From an uncultured Sutterella sp. (GTDB taxonomy: Bacteria > Pseudomonadota > Gammaproteobacteria > Burkholderiales > Burkholderiaceae_F), in NCBI GenBank assembly GCA_944392755.1, contig CALXXT010000002.1, forward strand, positions 62,001-126,000: DNA of 64,000 nucleotides, given 5' to 3'. The position numbers and the translations under genes are program-made. Position 1 is the first letter of the stretch. Every line of letters starts with the position of its first letter. Positions 54,413 to 63,544 of this stretch are shown here, piece after piece. The notes under the pieces were generated by a model. It was not told where the DNA came from. It saw only the letters and a list, made by a program, of their open reading frames with translations, and did no database searches.

Positions 54413-56805
54413 AGTGAAGAGTCTCCATTAGTAGGTGATTTGGCAGCGCGAAGAGGCTTGAACCAGCGGCGCAGATGTTCCGGATGGACTCCTTCGCGGC
54501 GGTCAAGCGTGAAGTCGAGCTTCTGCATGAGCGCATCCATGGTGTCGTTTCCGGGAAGCACGTAGCCGGCAATCACTTGGAAGCCTTCGATCGCGGCGTC
54601 CGATTCCAGACGGCGCATGAGCCGGGAGGCAAAGCCGCGGCGGCGCATGTCGTCGCGTACGACGATCCCGAATTCGGCCTCGTCCTCAAGGATCCCAACG
54701 TGCCAGCGGGCGACGGCCGCGAAACATCCGTTTTCGTCCTCAATGGCCCAAGCGCATTCTCGTTCGTAGTCCATTCGAACGAGCGAGGAGATGCGCTCTT
54801 CGGAGAGTCTGGCGGCCGAGTGAAAGCGCAAGTAAAAGCTGCGCTCAGAAAGATTCTCAATGAAGCTTCGGAGTTGTGCGTAGTCCGCTGCTCGGATGGC
54901 CCGCATGACGAATCCATTCTCAAGCGGGATCCTCTGCTCGGGGGCTGGACGAATGACGGGCGCCCGGAGCCGTCCAGCCGGTTCGCTGCGAACGTAGAGG
55001 CGAGGTTCTTCGCCGTGGGCAAGCGTGATGCCGAGGAGTTCCGGGATGCGTGAAGCCGCTTCGCTGAGGCTGAGAAGAAGGTTTCGGGCGGCCTCGAGTG
55101 CTCCCGAGGGTGCAATCCGCAATGCGAGACGGTCGATCTCTCGAGCTTCGATCGGAGGGAGCATGCAGACTTTTCCTGCCGCGCCCTGAAGCTTCAGAAT
55201 CGGACCGAATCCGGGATCGCACGAGAGCGTCAGCCGAAGGTCGGCCAATTGATCGATCTCGGAGCGCCATTCCGTGCCGAGCAGTGCATTCAGAATTTCA
55301 GTGCGTGCGGGGTCGGCAATTTCAATCTTGAGGTGCACTGAAGCGTCGGCGCAAAGGCGCCGTACGGCTTGAACGGACTCCGAACTCAAGACGGCGTCAA
55401 GGTCGAGCGGGGCTTCACGACGCCGTTCTCTGACATCTGCATCCTGAATGAGAGCTCCGAGTGCGGCGGCGGCGGTGGCCGGAGAGCCGACGAGTGCCGC
55501 TCTGCAGCCGGGGACGCTGCGGAATTGACGCAAGATGTCGGAACCGACGTTTCGGCCAAGCGCGCCGACAAGAAGAGGCTTGTAGCTCTGGAGCGAACCA
55601 TGGGCGAGCCTTCGGAATGCTGGGTCGTTCGGTGAGAGTGGCGTGTCCGCATAGGCAAACATCACGGCGTCCACATTCGGGCTGCGGAGCAAGCGATCGA
55701 TTTCGCGAGCGACATCTTCCGATGTGCTTGTCGGTTTGAGGAGCACTGGATTGACGGCGGGCGCGGCTAGGCCGGAGTGCTTGAGCGGGGCGCTTCGCGA
55801 TTCGGCCGAAAGGTCTGGGAGGGAAAGTCCTTCTTTTCGAAGCGCTTCCGCGGCAGCGCAAGCCAGGCTGAGGTCGTTCGAGAGAAGCGCGGTACGCCTT
55901 CCGGCGGGCGGCCGAGCCGCGGCGAAAGCCGCCGCCGCGCCCACGAAGTCCTCAAATCGAAACATGCGAACCGCGCCTGCCTGCTCGGCAAATGCCGTAA
56001 AGGCGTCGTCGTCGTAAGCGGGCGCCGACGCGAGGAGCGACGCCAGACGTTCTCCCGAACGGCCGGCACCTGCGCCGGAATGCCGAATGACGACGGGCTT
56101 GAGGAGGCTGGCGTTGCGGATCGTGCTGAAGAGACGGCGGGGATTGCGGATGAAGTCGAGCTCCAAGGCAATTACACGTGTGTCGCGGTCCTTCGCGAAA
56201 TACTCCACAAAGGCGGACAGGTCGAGATCGGCTTCAAGCCCCGTCGAAATGACGGCGGTGAGTCCGACGCCGAGGGCGTCGAGCGATTCGGCCGCTGCGG
56301 CGGCGGAAAGTCCGGACTGGGCGATGAGCGCAACGCGCCCGTCATGTTCCTGCACGGACATTCGGCTGAATCCGGCGCAGAGACCACGCTGCGGCAGAAA
56401 GAGGCCGAAGGACTCGGGACCAATCCATCTTGTGCCCATGGAGCGGCACATGCCGAGCATTTTCCGATGGGTTCGATGATCGAATTCAAAGTCAACTTCT
56501 GCAGGCGCGGTGAGGACAAAGGCGGGCGGCCGAGTACGCATGCCGTCGAGTGCGGCCAAGGCCCTTTGGGGCGGCAAGGCTAGAATCGCAAGGTCGAGCG
56601 TCTGTGGAATCTCTGCAGTGCTTTTCAAGCAGGGCGTTTCGCCGATCCAGGCGTACTTCGGATTAACCGGCCAAATCTGAGCGCCGCCTCTATGCGCCGA
56701 GAGATTCCGCCAGGCGATGCCTCCGGAGGAATTAAGCCGGTCGCTGGCGCCGAATACGGCGATGGACCGGGGTTCGAGTGCGCGGACTACAGATGCGGGA
56801 AGCAT
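54409..56805 (-). CDS. Pat/PatZ-type protein lysine acetyltransferase
   Basis: A 798-residue fusion: CoA-binding/Rossmann domain of the NDP-forming acyl-CoA synthetase type (residues 10-130: SIAVFGASDRLNSSGGIAWRNL), ligase-CoA domains (about 150-460), a degenerate ATP-grasp-like region (470-630), and a C-terminal GNAT domain (about 640-790: FGIVVRDDMRRRGFASRLMRRLE). This matches YfiQ/Pat, which acetylates lysines of acyl-CoA synthetases and other enzymes. It is coupled to a crotonase-like gene. The ligase part is inactive in known members. Confidence 0.88.
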   Translation of the reverse strand: MLPASVVRALEPRSIAVFGASDRLNSSGGIAWRNLSAHRGGAQIWPVNPKYAWIGETPCLKSTAEIPQTLDLAILALPPQRALAALDGMRTRPPAFVLTAPAEVDFEFDHRTHRKMLGMCRSMGTRWIGPESFGLFLPQRGLCAGFSRMSVQEHDGRVALIAQSGLSAAAAAESLDALGVGLTAVISTGLEADLDLSAFVEYFAKDRDTRVIALELDFIRNPRRLFSTIRNASLLKPVVIRHSGAGAGRSGERLASLLASAPAYDDDAFTAFAEQAGAVRMFRFEDFVGAAAAFAAARPPAGRRTALLSNDLSLACAAAEALRKEGLSLPDLSAESRSAPLKHSGLAAPAVNPVLLKPTSTSEDVAREIDRLLRSPNVDAVMFAYADTPLSPNDPAFRRLAHGSLQSYKPLLVGALGRNVGSDILRQFRSVPGCRAALVGSPATAAAALGALIQDADVRERRREAPLDLDAVLSSESVQAVRRLCADASVHLKIEIADPARTEILNALLGTEWRSEIDQLADLRLTLSCDPGFGPILKLQGAAGKVCMLPPIEAREIDRLALRIAPSGALEAARNLLLSLSEAASRIPELLGITLAHGEEPRLYVRSEPAGRLRAPVIRPAPEQRIPLENGFVMRAIRAADYAQLRSFIENLSERSFYLRFHSAARLSEERISSLVRMDYERECAWAIEDENGCFAAVARWHVGILEDEAEFGIVVRDDMRRRGFASRLMRRLESDAAIEGFQVIAGYVLPGNDTMDALMQKLDFTLDRREGVHPEHLRRWFKPLRAAKSPTNGDSSL

Positions 56806-56958
56806 GGCGGATCGGGCGGGAAATGTTTTCCGAGAAGTTTAATTGCTTGGGCGAAAGAGCACGCCGATGATCTTGATAGACTCTTTCTAGGGCCACGCAT
56901 TTTGCGCGGCCGCAGGGCACCGCTCGTGCGGTCTTCTGCCATCAACAGAGGTCTTCTC

Positions 56959-58041
56959 ATGAAAGTCAACGGAATTCCCACGCGCACTATTCGCTCCATC
57001 GACGGAGGCCGAGCGGTTGAAATTATCGATCAGACGCTTCTGCCTTATCGTTTCGAGCGCCGCACGCTCACCGATTGGCGCGACTGCGTCGAGGCCATCG
57101 CCGAGATGCGCGTGCGCGGGGCGCCCTTGATCGGCATCACAGGGGCTTGGGCTGTTGCCCTCGCTGTGAGAGAGGACTCGAGCAATGCGGCGCTTCTGAA
57201 GGCTGCCGAGGTGATTGCTCATGCTCGGCCGACGGCCGTCAATCTGTCCTGGGCCGTGCAACGCATGCTTGCCTCGCTGCTGCCTCGAGATCCCGGAATG
57301 CGGGTTGAGGCGGCGGTGAAGCTTGCCGAAGCGATGACGCAGGAAGACGTCGCTACGTGCCGAGCCATCGGAGAGGTGGGAGTCGGGGTCATTGCAGAGC
57401 TCTACACGAGGCTGCGTCGCCCCGTCAACATCCTTACGCACTGCAACGCCGGGTGGCTTGCCACTGTCGACTACGGCACTGCTCTTGCTCCCATCTATGC
57501 GGCATTTGAGCGCGGCATTCCAGTGCATGTCTGGGTGGACGAAACCCGTCCGCGCAACCAAGGACTTTTGACGGCATGGGAGCTGGGCCAGCACGGCGTT
57601 CCTCACACCATCATCGCCGACAATGCGGGCGGCGAACTAATGCAGCAGGGCGAGGTTGACATCGTCATCGTGGGGGCCGACCGTATCACGAGACGCGGCG
57701 ACGTCGCGAACAAGATAGGAACATACCTGAAGGCGCTTGCCGCAAAGGACAACGACATTCCCTTCTACGCGGCGGCGCCCTATTCGACCATCGACTGGAA
57801 AATGGTGGACGGCAAGCGCGAGATTCCGATTGAGAATCGTGCATCGTCGGAACTTCTGACGGTGCGGGGCATCGACAGCTCCGGGAAGGTTTCCGTTGTG
57901 CAGATCGCTCCGCTTGAAGAGGCGGCGGCCAATCCTGCTTTCGACGTGACGCACAACCGCTTCGTGACGGGCATTATTACCGAACGGGGCGTCTTTACGC
58001 CGACGGCGCTTGCAGCCGCTTATCAGGACCTCAGCGCATGA
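56959..58041 (+). CDS. mtnA: Methylthioribose-1-phosphate isomerase
   Basis: MtnA converts 5-methylthioribose-1-P (or 5-deoxyribose-1-P) to the ribulose form. The 360-residue protein has MRVRGAPLIGITGAW, catalytic C162 in THCNAGWLAT, DNAGGELM, and D241 in VGADRITRRGDVANKIGTY. ATG 56959 is preceded by AGAGGT; the reading frame open upstream has no family similarity. It starts a coupled three-gene run with a class II aldolase and a small protein. Confidence 0.95.
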   Translation: MKVNGIPTRTIRSIDGGRAVEIIDQTLLPYRFERRTLTDWRDCVEAIAEMRVRGAPLIGITGAWAVALAVREDSSNAALLKAAEVIAHARPTAVNLSWAVQRMLASLLPRDPGMRVEAAVKLAEAMTQEDVATCRAIGEVGVGVIAELYTRLRRPVNILTHCNAGWLATVDYGTALAPIYAAFERGIPVHVWVDETRPRNQGLLTAWELGQHGVPHTIIADNAGGELMQQGEVDIVIVGADRITRRGDVANKIGTYLKALAAKDNDIPFYAAAPYSTIDWKMVDGKREIPIENRASSELLTVRGIDSSGKVSVVQIAPLEEAAANPAFDVTHNRFVTGIITERGVFTPTALAAAYQDLSA

Positions 58042-58727
58042 GAACGGATGACGCGAAGCTGCGCGCCGAGCTGATCCGCACGGCGCGCAGCATGAATGAA
58101 AGAGGGATCAACGTCAACAAGTCGGGAAACGTTTCGGCTCGGTGCCGCCGAGGCGCGTCGGAGGGCTACCTGATCACGCCGACCGGGGTTCCCTATGGTG
58201 AGCTCGAGCCAGAGGATCTCGTCTTCATGCCGCTCGAGGAGCCGCTCGACGCCGCAAGCGCCGTGGGCCGGTTGCGTCCCTCGTCCGAGTGGGAGATGCA
58301 CGCCCGCGTTTATTTGGAGCGTGCGGACGTCGAAGCGGTCGTCCACACCCATTCGGCGTACGCTACGGCGCTTGCTTGCCAGAATCTTCCCATTCCCGCC
58401 TTTCACTACATGGTGGCCGCGGCGGGCGGCGCATCGATCGATGTAGCGCCCTACCGCCGTTTCGGAACGCCCGAGCTCGCGAAGGCGGGCGCGGAAATGC
58501 TGAGAGAAAAAGACGCCTGCCTTCTCGAGCACCATGGCGTGCTCGCTTGCGGAGTTTCGCTCGAAAAGGCGCTTTCGCTTGCTGCCGAGGTGGAAAATCT
58601 GGCTCGGCAATACGTGATCGTTCGTTCTTTGGGCGAGCCGCGTCTGATCGACGAGGAGGAAATGCGGGAGGTGCTCCGCAAGTTCAGGCACTACGGCGAG
58701 CAGCCCGCGCGCGAGGTGAAGCGATGA
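58038..58727 (+). CDS. Class II aldolase/adducin-family protein (Ald2- or MtnB-like)
   Basis: A 229-residue zinc aldolase fold: GNVSARCRRG and ITPTGVPYGELEPEDLVFM (phosphate site), Glu84 in PSSEWEMH, zinc ligands H103 and H105 (HTHSAYATAL) and a third His in LEHHGVLACG. Coupling to mtnA (ATGA overlap) suggests it acts on methylthioribulose-1-P, either by aldol cleavage to DHAP (the DHAP shunt) or as the MtnB dehydratase. No mtnC or mtnD is seen in the window, which favours the aldolase. Fuculose-P aldolase is a less likely alternative. Confidence 0.85.
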   Translation: MRTDDAKLRAELIRTARSMNERGINVNKSGNVSARCRRGASEGYLITPTGVPYGELEPEDLVFMPLEEPLDAASAVGRLRPSSEWEMHARVYLERADVEAVVHTHSAYATALACQNLPIPAFHYMVAAAGGASIDVAPYRRFGTPELAKAGAEMLREKDACLLEHHGVLACGVSLEKALSLAAEVENLARQYVIVRSLGEPRLIDEEEMREVLRKFRHYGEQPAREVKR

Positions 58728-58966
58728 GCGGAACGAACTCCATGGTTTGGCATCGAGCCGACGGTTCCGTCGTCGCCTGCACCGAGTCGAATCGGGTTCT
58801 CGAGGACGATTGGAAGGAAGTCGAGTCGCTTTTGCAGGATTTCTTTGAGGATGCGGTGCTGCTCGGCGTTTCGAAGAGCGATTTCAAACGGGTTCTCAAG
58901 GAGCGCATCGACCTGCTCGAGTGTCCCTACGAGGAACAGGGGGGGAAGTCCTCCTCTACGCCGTGA
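58724..58966 (+). CDS. Small acidic protein of unknown function coupled to the aldolase
   Basis: An 80-residue protein whose start overlaps the aldolase stop (ATGA). It begins with a WHRADGSVVACTESNRVLEDDW segment and continues as an acidic helical region (VESLLQDFFEDAVLLGVSKSDFKRVLKERIDLLECPY). It contains two cysteines (in ACTE and ECPY). No signal peptide or membrane helix. I recall similar short proteins in other betaproteobacteria but no assigned function. The coupled start and conserved-looking codon use support that it is real. Confidence 0.75.
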   Translation: MSGTNSMVWHRADGSVVACTESNRVLEDDWKEVESLLQDFFEDAVLLGVSKSDFKRVLKERIDLLECPYEEQGGKSSSTP

Positions 58967-59036
58967 AGCTTTTTTGAGCGCACAATAAGCGTGTCCACAA
59001 TGAGCGGGCGAAAAAGAAGCTCGCGGGAGGTGACGG

Positions 59037-59540
59037 ATGTCGATGAACAAATTGCGCACGGCGGGCATGCTGCTTGCCGCAGCTTTTCTGGTGCAGGGGT
59101 GCGCACATCCCGATTTGATCGATCTCCAAACGCCGGGCAGCGAAGTGGAGGCAAGCCTCGGTGCGCCCGACGCACGAATTGCGCTCGAGGACGGTTCGAC
59201 GCGCCTCGTTTACTCCATGCAGCCGATGTCTCAGCAAGTTTGGTGGATTACGCTTGACGCGCAGGGACGCGTTCAGTCGAAAGAGAACGTACTTGACCGA
59301 GACCACTTTGCGCTCATCAAGATCGGAAGCACGACGAAGCAGGACGTCTTCAACCTTTTCGGTCCCTGCGCCGAAAAGTTCCACTTTGCGCTTAAGAATC
59401 AGGACGCGTGGATGTACCGCTTCCTCGACGAAGGGTTGTTTTACATGGCCTTCTGGGTGCAGTTTGACGAAAACGGCGTTGTGGCCGAAGTTGGCTACAC
59501 GCAGGATCCCTGGCGCGATCGGGACGGCGATTGGCTTTGA
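59037..59540 (+). CDS. SmpA/OmlA-domain outer-membrane lipoprotein
   Basis: A 167-residue lipoprotein with lipobox VQGC (C22) and a BamE/OmlA-like domain (VEASLGAPDARIALEDGSTRLVYSMQP, then a second strand set ALIKIGSTTKQDVFNLFGPCAEKFHF). Two BamE-like half repeats are present. The strong ribosome site GGAGG, 6 nt before ATG 59037, fixes the start. It could assist outer-membrane assembly, but it is not clearly BamE itself. Confidence 0.85.
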   Translation: MSMNKLRTAGMLLAAAFLVQGCAHPDLIDLQTPGSEVEASLGAPDARIALEDGSTRLVYSMQPMSQQVWWITLDAQGRVQSKENVLDRDHFALIKIGSTTKQDVFNLFGPCAEKFHFALKNQDAWMYRFLDEGLFYMAFWVQFDENGVVAEVGYTQDPWRDRDGDWL

Positions 59541-59610
59541 GAAGCACCCGTCAATAAAGTCTGTATAGTTACGGCTGACCGAATTTCAATGCAGTCTTCG
59601 GAGGCCGTTC

Positions 59611-60627
59611 ATGCTCGACGGACAGGATCAAATTGCCCGCATCAAGAGAGCGGCGGAGGGGCGATGGCGAGAAATTGCCGAAGCGGCCGGAATCCCGGAG
59701 GTTCACCTTGAGAAAGAAGGGCGGCCTTGTCCCCTCTGCGGCGGCCGCGACCGCTTCAGTTTTTTTCGCAAACGCACGGACGGGAGATGGTTCTGCCGCG
59801 GTTGCGGCTACGGTGACGGTATAGCGCTGATTCAGCGCTTTCGCCGTGAGTCTTTCGGAGCGACGCTCCGTTGGCTCGCGGCCTACCTTGGTTTGCCGGA
59901 AGTAGCCGAGCATTCCGTTCGGACGGCTTCCCGGCAAATTTCGCGGCAGGATAAGCGTGACCGCGAGCAGAGGAAAATTCGGGAGCTCTGGGAGAGCTCG
60001 ATGCCGGTTTGGGAATCGGACTCGCCGAATCCCGCACGCCTTTATTTAAGCCGCCGATCGCTTGCGGACGTCGACCGTCCCCAAGCGCTTCGCTGGACGC
60101 CGAAGTGTCCCTATTGGGTCGCAGGTGAAGACGGCGAGCTTAAGAAAATCGGTGAATGGCCCGCCATGCTTGCTTTGGTGGTGAATGATGCCGGGGAGGC
60201 TGTGGCGGTGCATCGAATTTATCTGACGGCGGAAGGGAACAAGGCTCCGGTTCCGACGCCGAAGAAACGCTACGGATCCGGTCTCGGCGAGGGGTTCGTT
60301 CGCCTGTATCCTCCGAGCTCCATCCTGTGCCTCGCCGAAGGCGTGGAAACGGCTTTGGCCGTTCACTGCCTCACCGGACTTCCGGTTTGGTCCGCACTGT
60401 CTCTCTCTGGGTTTCATCACTTTGAAGCTGTTCCCGCTGGCGTCGAAGTCATCAAGATCTACGGCGATAACGATGCTTCTTTTGCAGGAGCGGCGGGTGC
60501 TTACGAGCTCGCTGCGAGGCTGCGAAGAAGCCATCCGGAACTGCGGGTCGAAGTACACATTCCGGAGGGAAGAGGGGAGGACTGGAACGACGTGCTTTCC
60601 CGTCGAATCAAGACTTCCGCTTGGTGA
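59611..60627 (+). CDS. Orphan P4-type zinc-finger/toprim primase-like protein
   Basis: A 338-residue protein with an N-terminal P4-type primase zinc finger (C40, C43, C62, C65 in PCPLCGGRDRFSF and WFCRGCGYGDG) and a C-terminal toprim domain (LAEGVETALAV with E243 and E246; IYGDND with D286 and D288). This layout is typical of phage and integrative-element primases, but the helicase part is missing and no integrase, replication or phage gene is nearby. Its last 20 bp overlap the convergent EamA gene. Intact reading frame, GC content similar to its neighbours. Confidence 0.88.
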   Translation: MLDGQDQIARIKRAAEGRWREIAEAAGIPEVHLEKEGRPCPLCGGRDRFSFFRKRTDGRWFCRGCGYGDGIALIQRFRRESFGATLRWLAAYLGLPEVAEHSVRTASRQISRQDKRDREQRKIRELWESSMPVWESDSPNPARLYLSRRSLADVDRPQALRWTPKCPYWVAGEDGELKKIGEWPAMLALVVNDAGEAVAVHRIYLTAEGNKAPVPTPKKRYGSGLGEGFVRLYPPSSILCLAEGVETALAVHCLTGLPVWSALSLSGFHHFEAVPAGVEVIKIYGDNDASFAGAAGAYELAARLRRSHPELRVEVHIPEGRGEDWNDVLSRRIKTSAW

Positions 60628-61462
60628 GAACGGTTGCGGCGACGCCCGAAGCGATGATGACGGCGATTCCAATGGCCGACTGCAACGGAATCGGGTCGCC
60701 GAAGAAGCACCAGCCGATCACGGCCGCGAAGATGATGGCCGAAAACTGAAGCGCGCTTGTGAGGAGCATGTTCCCCGCACCCCAGGCCCGAGTGAGGCAG
60801 AGCTGTGCGAGCGTAGCGGAAAGACCCAGTCCGAGAAGGGCCGGGATGTTGTTCATAGTGATGGGATGGAGCCGATCGACGATCAGCTGGCCGCCGAGTC
60901 CCCAGAGCGTGCCGAAAAGCGTGAAATAGAAGACGATGCGCCATTCGGGCTCGTTCATGCGGGTGAGCTGCTTTACCTGCACGTAGGCGAGCGCAGCGAG
61001 GAACCCCGCCGACAGGCCGATCAAGCAGGGCAGGGCGTCCCCTTCTCTGAATTCCGGACGAAGGACGAGCGTCAGGCCAATGAAGCCTGATGCGATGGAA
61101 GCGAGAAGTCCCGGTCGAATCGACTCGCGTCGTCGTAGCGCGCCGATGGTGATGAAGGCCGCCATGTAGAGCGGACTCGTGTAGTTGAGCGTCATGGCTG
61201 TGCCGAGCGGGAGCAGTCCGATGACGAAGAACCAGACGGTGATGGCGAAGGTGCCGAGAAAGCTTCGCAGCAGGTGCGCGCCGAGGAGCGGCGTGTGCAG
61301 ACTCCGTCCAGTCTTCCAAACCCAAAACGCAATGCAGATGACGCCGAAGAGCGATCGATAAAAGACCAGTTCAAACGTGCCGAACTCAGATGCGCCCGCT
61401 TTGGTGCAGGCTGCCATAACGGCAAAGAGAAAGGAGGCAGCCAGCATCCAGAGACTTTGCAT
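60608..61462 (-). CDS. EamA/DMT-family transporter
   Basis: A 284-residue inner-membrane protein with about ten transmembrane helices in two EamA repeats (first repeat with FELVFYRSLFGVICIAFWVWKTGR, second ending QFSAIIFAAVIGWCFFGDPIPLQSAIGIAVIIASG). Members export amino acids, nucleotides or other metabolites; the substrate is not predictable. It follows aspS but is separated from it by a terminator. Confidence 0.9.
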   Translation of the reverse strand: MQSLWMLAASFLFAVMAACTKAGASEFGTFELVFYRSLFGVICIAFWVWKTGRSLHTPLLGAHLLRSFLGTFAITVWFFVIGLLPLGTAMTLNYTSPLYMAAFITIGALRRRESIRPGLLASIASGFIGLTLVLRPEFREGDALPCLIGLSAGFLAALAYVQVKQLTRMNEPEWRIVFYFTLFGTLWGLGGQLIVDRLHPITMNNIPALLGLGLSATLAQLCLTRAWGAGNMLLTSALQFSAIIFAAVIGWCFFGDPIPLQSAIGIAVIIASGVAATVLTKRKS

Positions 61463-61486
61463 GGGAGCTTCTCAAAGGAATTGATT

Positions 61487-61526
61487 GGAAAAACAAGCCC
61501 CGTGAGGCGGAGCGGCTTCACGGGGC
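61487..61526 (-). terminator. Terminator of aspS
   Basis: GCCCCGTGA / TCACGGGGC (9-bp stem, 61497-61505 with 61518-61526) is followed on the minus strand by TTGTTTTTCC. Confidence 0.8.
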
Positions 61527-61530
61527 GCAA

Positions 61531-61557
61531 GCTTCCGCCGCTTCGTGCGGCGGAAGC
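61531..61557 (-). other. Second hairpin after aspS
   Basis: A perfect 11-bp stem GCTTCCGCCGC / GCGGCGGAAGC with loop TTCGT (or its complement) lies between the aspS stop (61572) and its terminator. With no T run it may protect the mRNA end or aid termination in tandem. Confidence 0.6.
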
Positions 61558-61571
61558 GCCGAAGCGAAAGG

Positions 61572-63368
61572 TTACGCTTCCTTCTTCGGTTCGCGGCGCA
61601 GACGAATGTGCAGTTCGCGGAGCTGCTTTTCGTCCACTTCCGAGGGCGCGTGCGTGAGCAGACACTGCGCCCGCTGCGTCTTCGGGAAGGCGATGACGTC
61701 GCGGATGGAGTCCGCATCGCACATCATCGTTACGATGCGGTCGAGACCGAAGGCGATGCCGCCGTGGGGAGGCGCACCGAACTTGAGCGAGTCGAGCAGG
61801 AAGCCGAACTTCTGACGGGCTTCTTCAGGACCGATCTTGAGCGCTTCGAAGACCTTTTCCTGAACCTCTTCACGGTGGATTCGGATGGAGCCGCCTCCGA
61901 TTTCCCAACCGTTGAGAACGCAGTCGTAGGCCTTGGCGTAGCAGTGTTCCGGATCCGTAAGGAGCTTGTCCTCGTCGCCGTCGACAGGGCAGGTGAACGG
62001 ATGGTGGCAGGAGACCCAGCGCTGGTCTTCTTCCGAGTACTCGAACATCGGGAACTTGATAACCCAAAGCGGCTGCCAGCCCGGCGTGAAGAGGCCGTTC
62101 TTCTTGCCGAATTCGGAGTGGCCGATCTTCAGACGGAGAGCGCCGAGGCTGTCCCAAACAATCTTGGCCTTGTCGGCGCCGAAGAAGATCACGTCGCCGT
62201 CCTTGGCGCCGGTGCGTTCAAGGATGCCCTTGAGCTCTTCGTCCGAAAGGTTCTTGACGATCGGCGATTGGAGACCTTCGCGGCCGCGGGCGATTTCGTT
62301 GACCTTGATGTAGGCGAGACCCTTCGCGCCGTAGATCTTGACGAATTCGGTGTAGCCGTCGATTTCAGAGCGCGGCATGGAGGCGGCGCCGGGCACGCAG
62401 AGGGCGACAACCTTACCGTTGTGAAGCGACTTGACGCCCGAGAAGACCTTGAACTTGGAGTCGGCAACGATGTCCGTCACTTCCTTCAGTTCGAGGTGCA
62501 CGCGCAGGTCGGGCTTGTCCGAGCCAAAGCGCGCCATGGCCTCGTCCCAAAGCATGACAGGGAACGGATCGACAAAATCGACGTCGAGCACTTCCTTGAA
62601 GACGGTGCGCACAAGCTTTTCCATCAGCGAGCGGATTTCATCCATCGTGAGGAAGGACGTTTCGATATCGACCTGCGTGAACTCAGGCTGACGGTCGGCG
62701 CGGAGGTCTTCGTCGCGGAAGCACTTGACGATCTGGTAGTAGCGGTCGAAGCCCGCGCACATCAGCATTTGCTTGAAGAGCTGCGGCGACTGCGGCAACG
62801 CGTAGAAGCATCCTTCCTGAACGCGCGAGGGGACGAGATAGTCGCGCGCGCCTTCAGGGGTCGAGCGCGTCAGCATCGGCGTCTCAATGTCGATAAAGCC
62901 GTTGGCGTCAAGGAACTTGCGGAAGGCCATGGCCGCACGGTAGCGCGTGCGCAGGTTCTTCTGCATCTGCGGACGACGCAGGTCGAGCACGCGGTACGTG
63001 AGGCGCGTCGTTTCCGAGAGGTTTTCGTCGTCGAGGTGGAAGGGAGGCGTCGCCGAGGGATTGAGAACTTCAAGCTCGTGGCAAAGCACTTCCACGCCGC
63101 CCGAGGTGAGATCCGGATTCTTCGTGCCTTCGGGGCGGGCGCGAACGACGCCAACCACCTTGAGGCAGTACTCGTTGCGGCACTTGTCGGCCGTGGCGAA
63201 CACGTCCGGACGATCGGGGTCGCACACCACTTGAACGAGACCCTCGCGGTCGCGCAGGTCGATAAAGATCACGCCGCCGTGATCGCGGCGACGATGGGCC
63301 CAACCGTAGAGGGTCACAGTCTGACCGATGAAGGATTCATCGACCAAGCCAGAGTAGACGGTTCGCAT
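61572..63368 (-). CDS. aspS: Aspartyl-tRNA synthetase, probably non-discriminating
   Basis: A bacterial-type class IIb synthetase of 598 residues: OB-fold anticodon domain, motif 2 [23 protein letters not shown] insertion domain, and motif 3 [13 protein letters not shown]. Two positions used to separate discriminating from non-discriminating bacterial AspRS read His30 (RRRDHGG) and Gly ([10 protein letters not shown]), as in the non-discriminating P. aeruginosa enzyme, so it may also charge tRNA-Asn with Asp for GatCAB. The leader (63369-63544) holds small hairpins but no clear regulator site. Confidence 0.96.
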   Translation of the reverse strand: MRTVYSGLVDESFIGQTVTLYGWAHRRRDHGGVIFIDLRDREGLVQVVCDPDRPDVFATADKCRNEYCLKVVGVVRARPEGTKNPDLTSGGVEVLCHELEVLNPSATPPFHLDDENLSETTRLTYRVLDLRRPQMQKNLRTRYRAAMAFRKFLDANGFIDIETPMLTRSTPEGARDYLVPSRVQEGCFYALPQSPQLFKQMLMCAGFDRYYQIVKCFRDEDLRADRQPEFTQVDIETSFLTMDEIRSLMEKLVRTVFKEVLDVDFVDPFPVMLWDEAMARFGSDKPDLRVHLELKEVTDIVADSKFKVFSGVKSLHNGKVVALCVPGAASMPRSEIDGYTEFVKIYGAKGLAYIKVNEIARGREGLQSPIVKNLSDEELKGILERTGAKDGDVIFFGADKAKIVWDSLGALRLKIGHSEFGKKNGLFTPGWQPLWVIKFPMFEYSEEDQRWVSCHHPFTCPVDGDEDKLLTDPEHCYAKAYDCVLNGWEIGGGSIRIHREEVQEKVFEALKIGPEEARQKFGFLLDSLKFGAPPHGGIAFGLDRIVTMMCDADSIRDVIAFPKTQRAQCLLTHAPSEVDEKQLRELHIRLRREPKKEA

Positions 63369-63544
63369 AAAAGCTCCCAGAGAGGACGGTCGAAAAGACC
63401 GAACTATGAAAAGGCGCGCCGCACCGTCGTGCGGACTGCTTCAGCCCGCACAAAATCAGGGCGCAAAGATATGGAAAGTTTAGCGCCAACAAAGGCCGCT
63501 CGTCGCCCCAATCGAAGACAGAAAGGGTAATCCTCAACTTTGGG

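Noticed and set aside
59541-59610. Promoter for the primase gene (TATAGT near 59573)
   Set aside because: No -35 element occurs at an acceptable distance, so I do not call it.
61545-63530. A 661-codon open frame opposite aspS
   Set aside because: It mirrors the aspS gene in a G+C-rich genome and its translation is rich in V, R, D, E and H with no family similarity; aspS itself is unambiguous.
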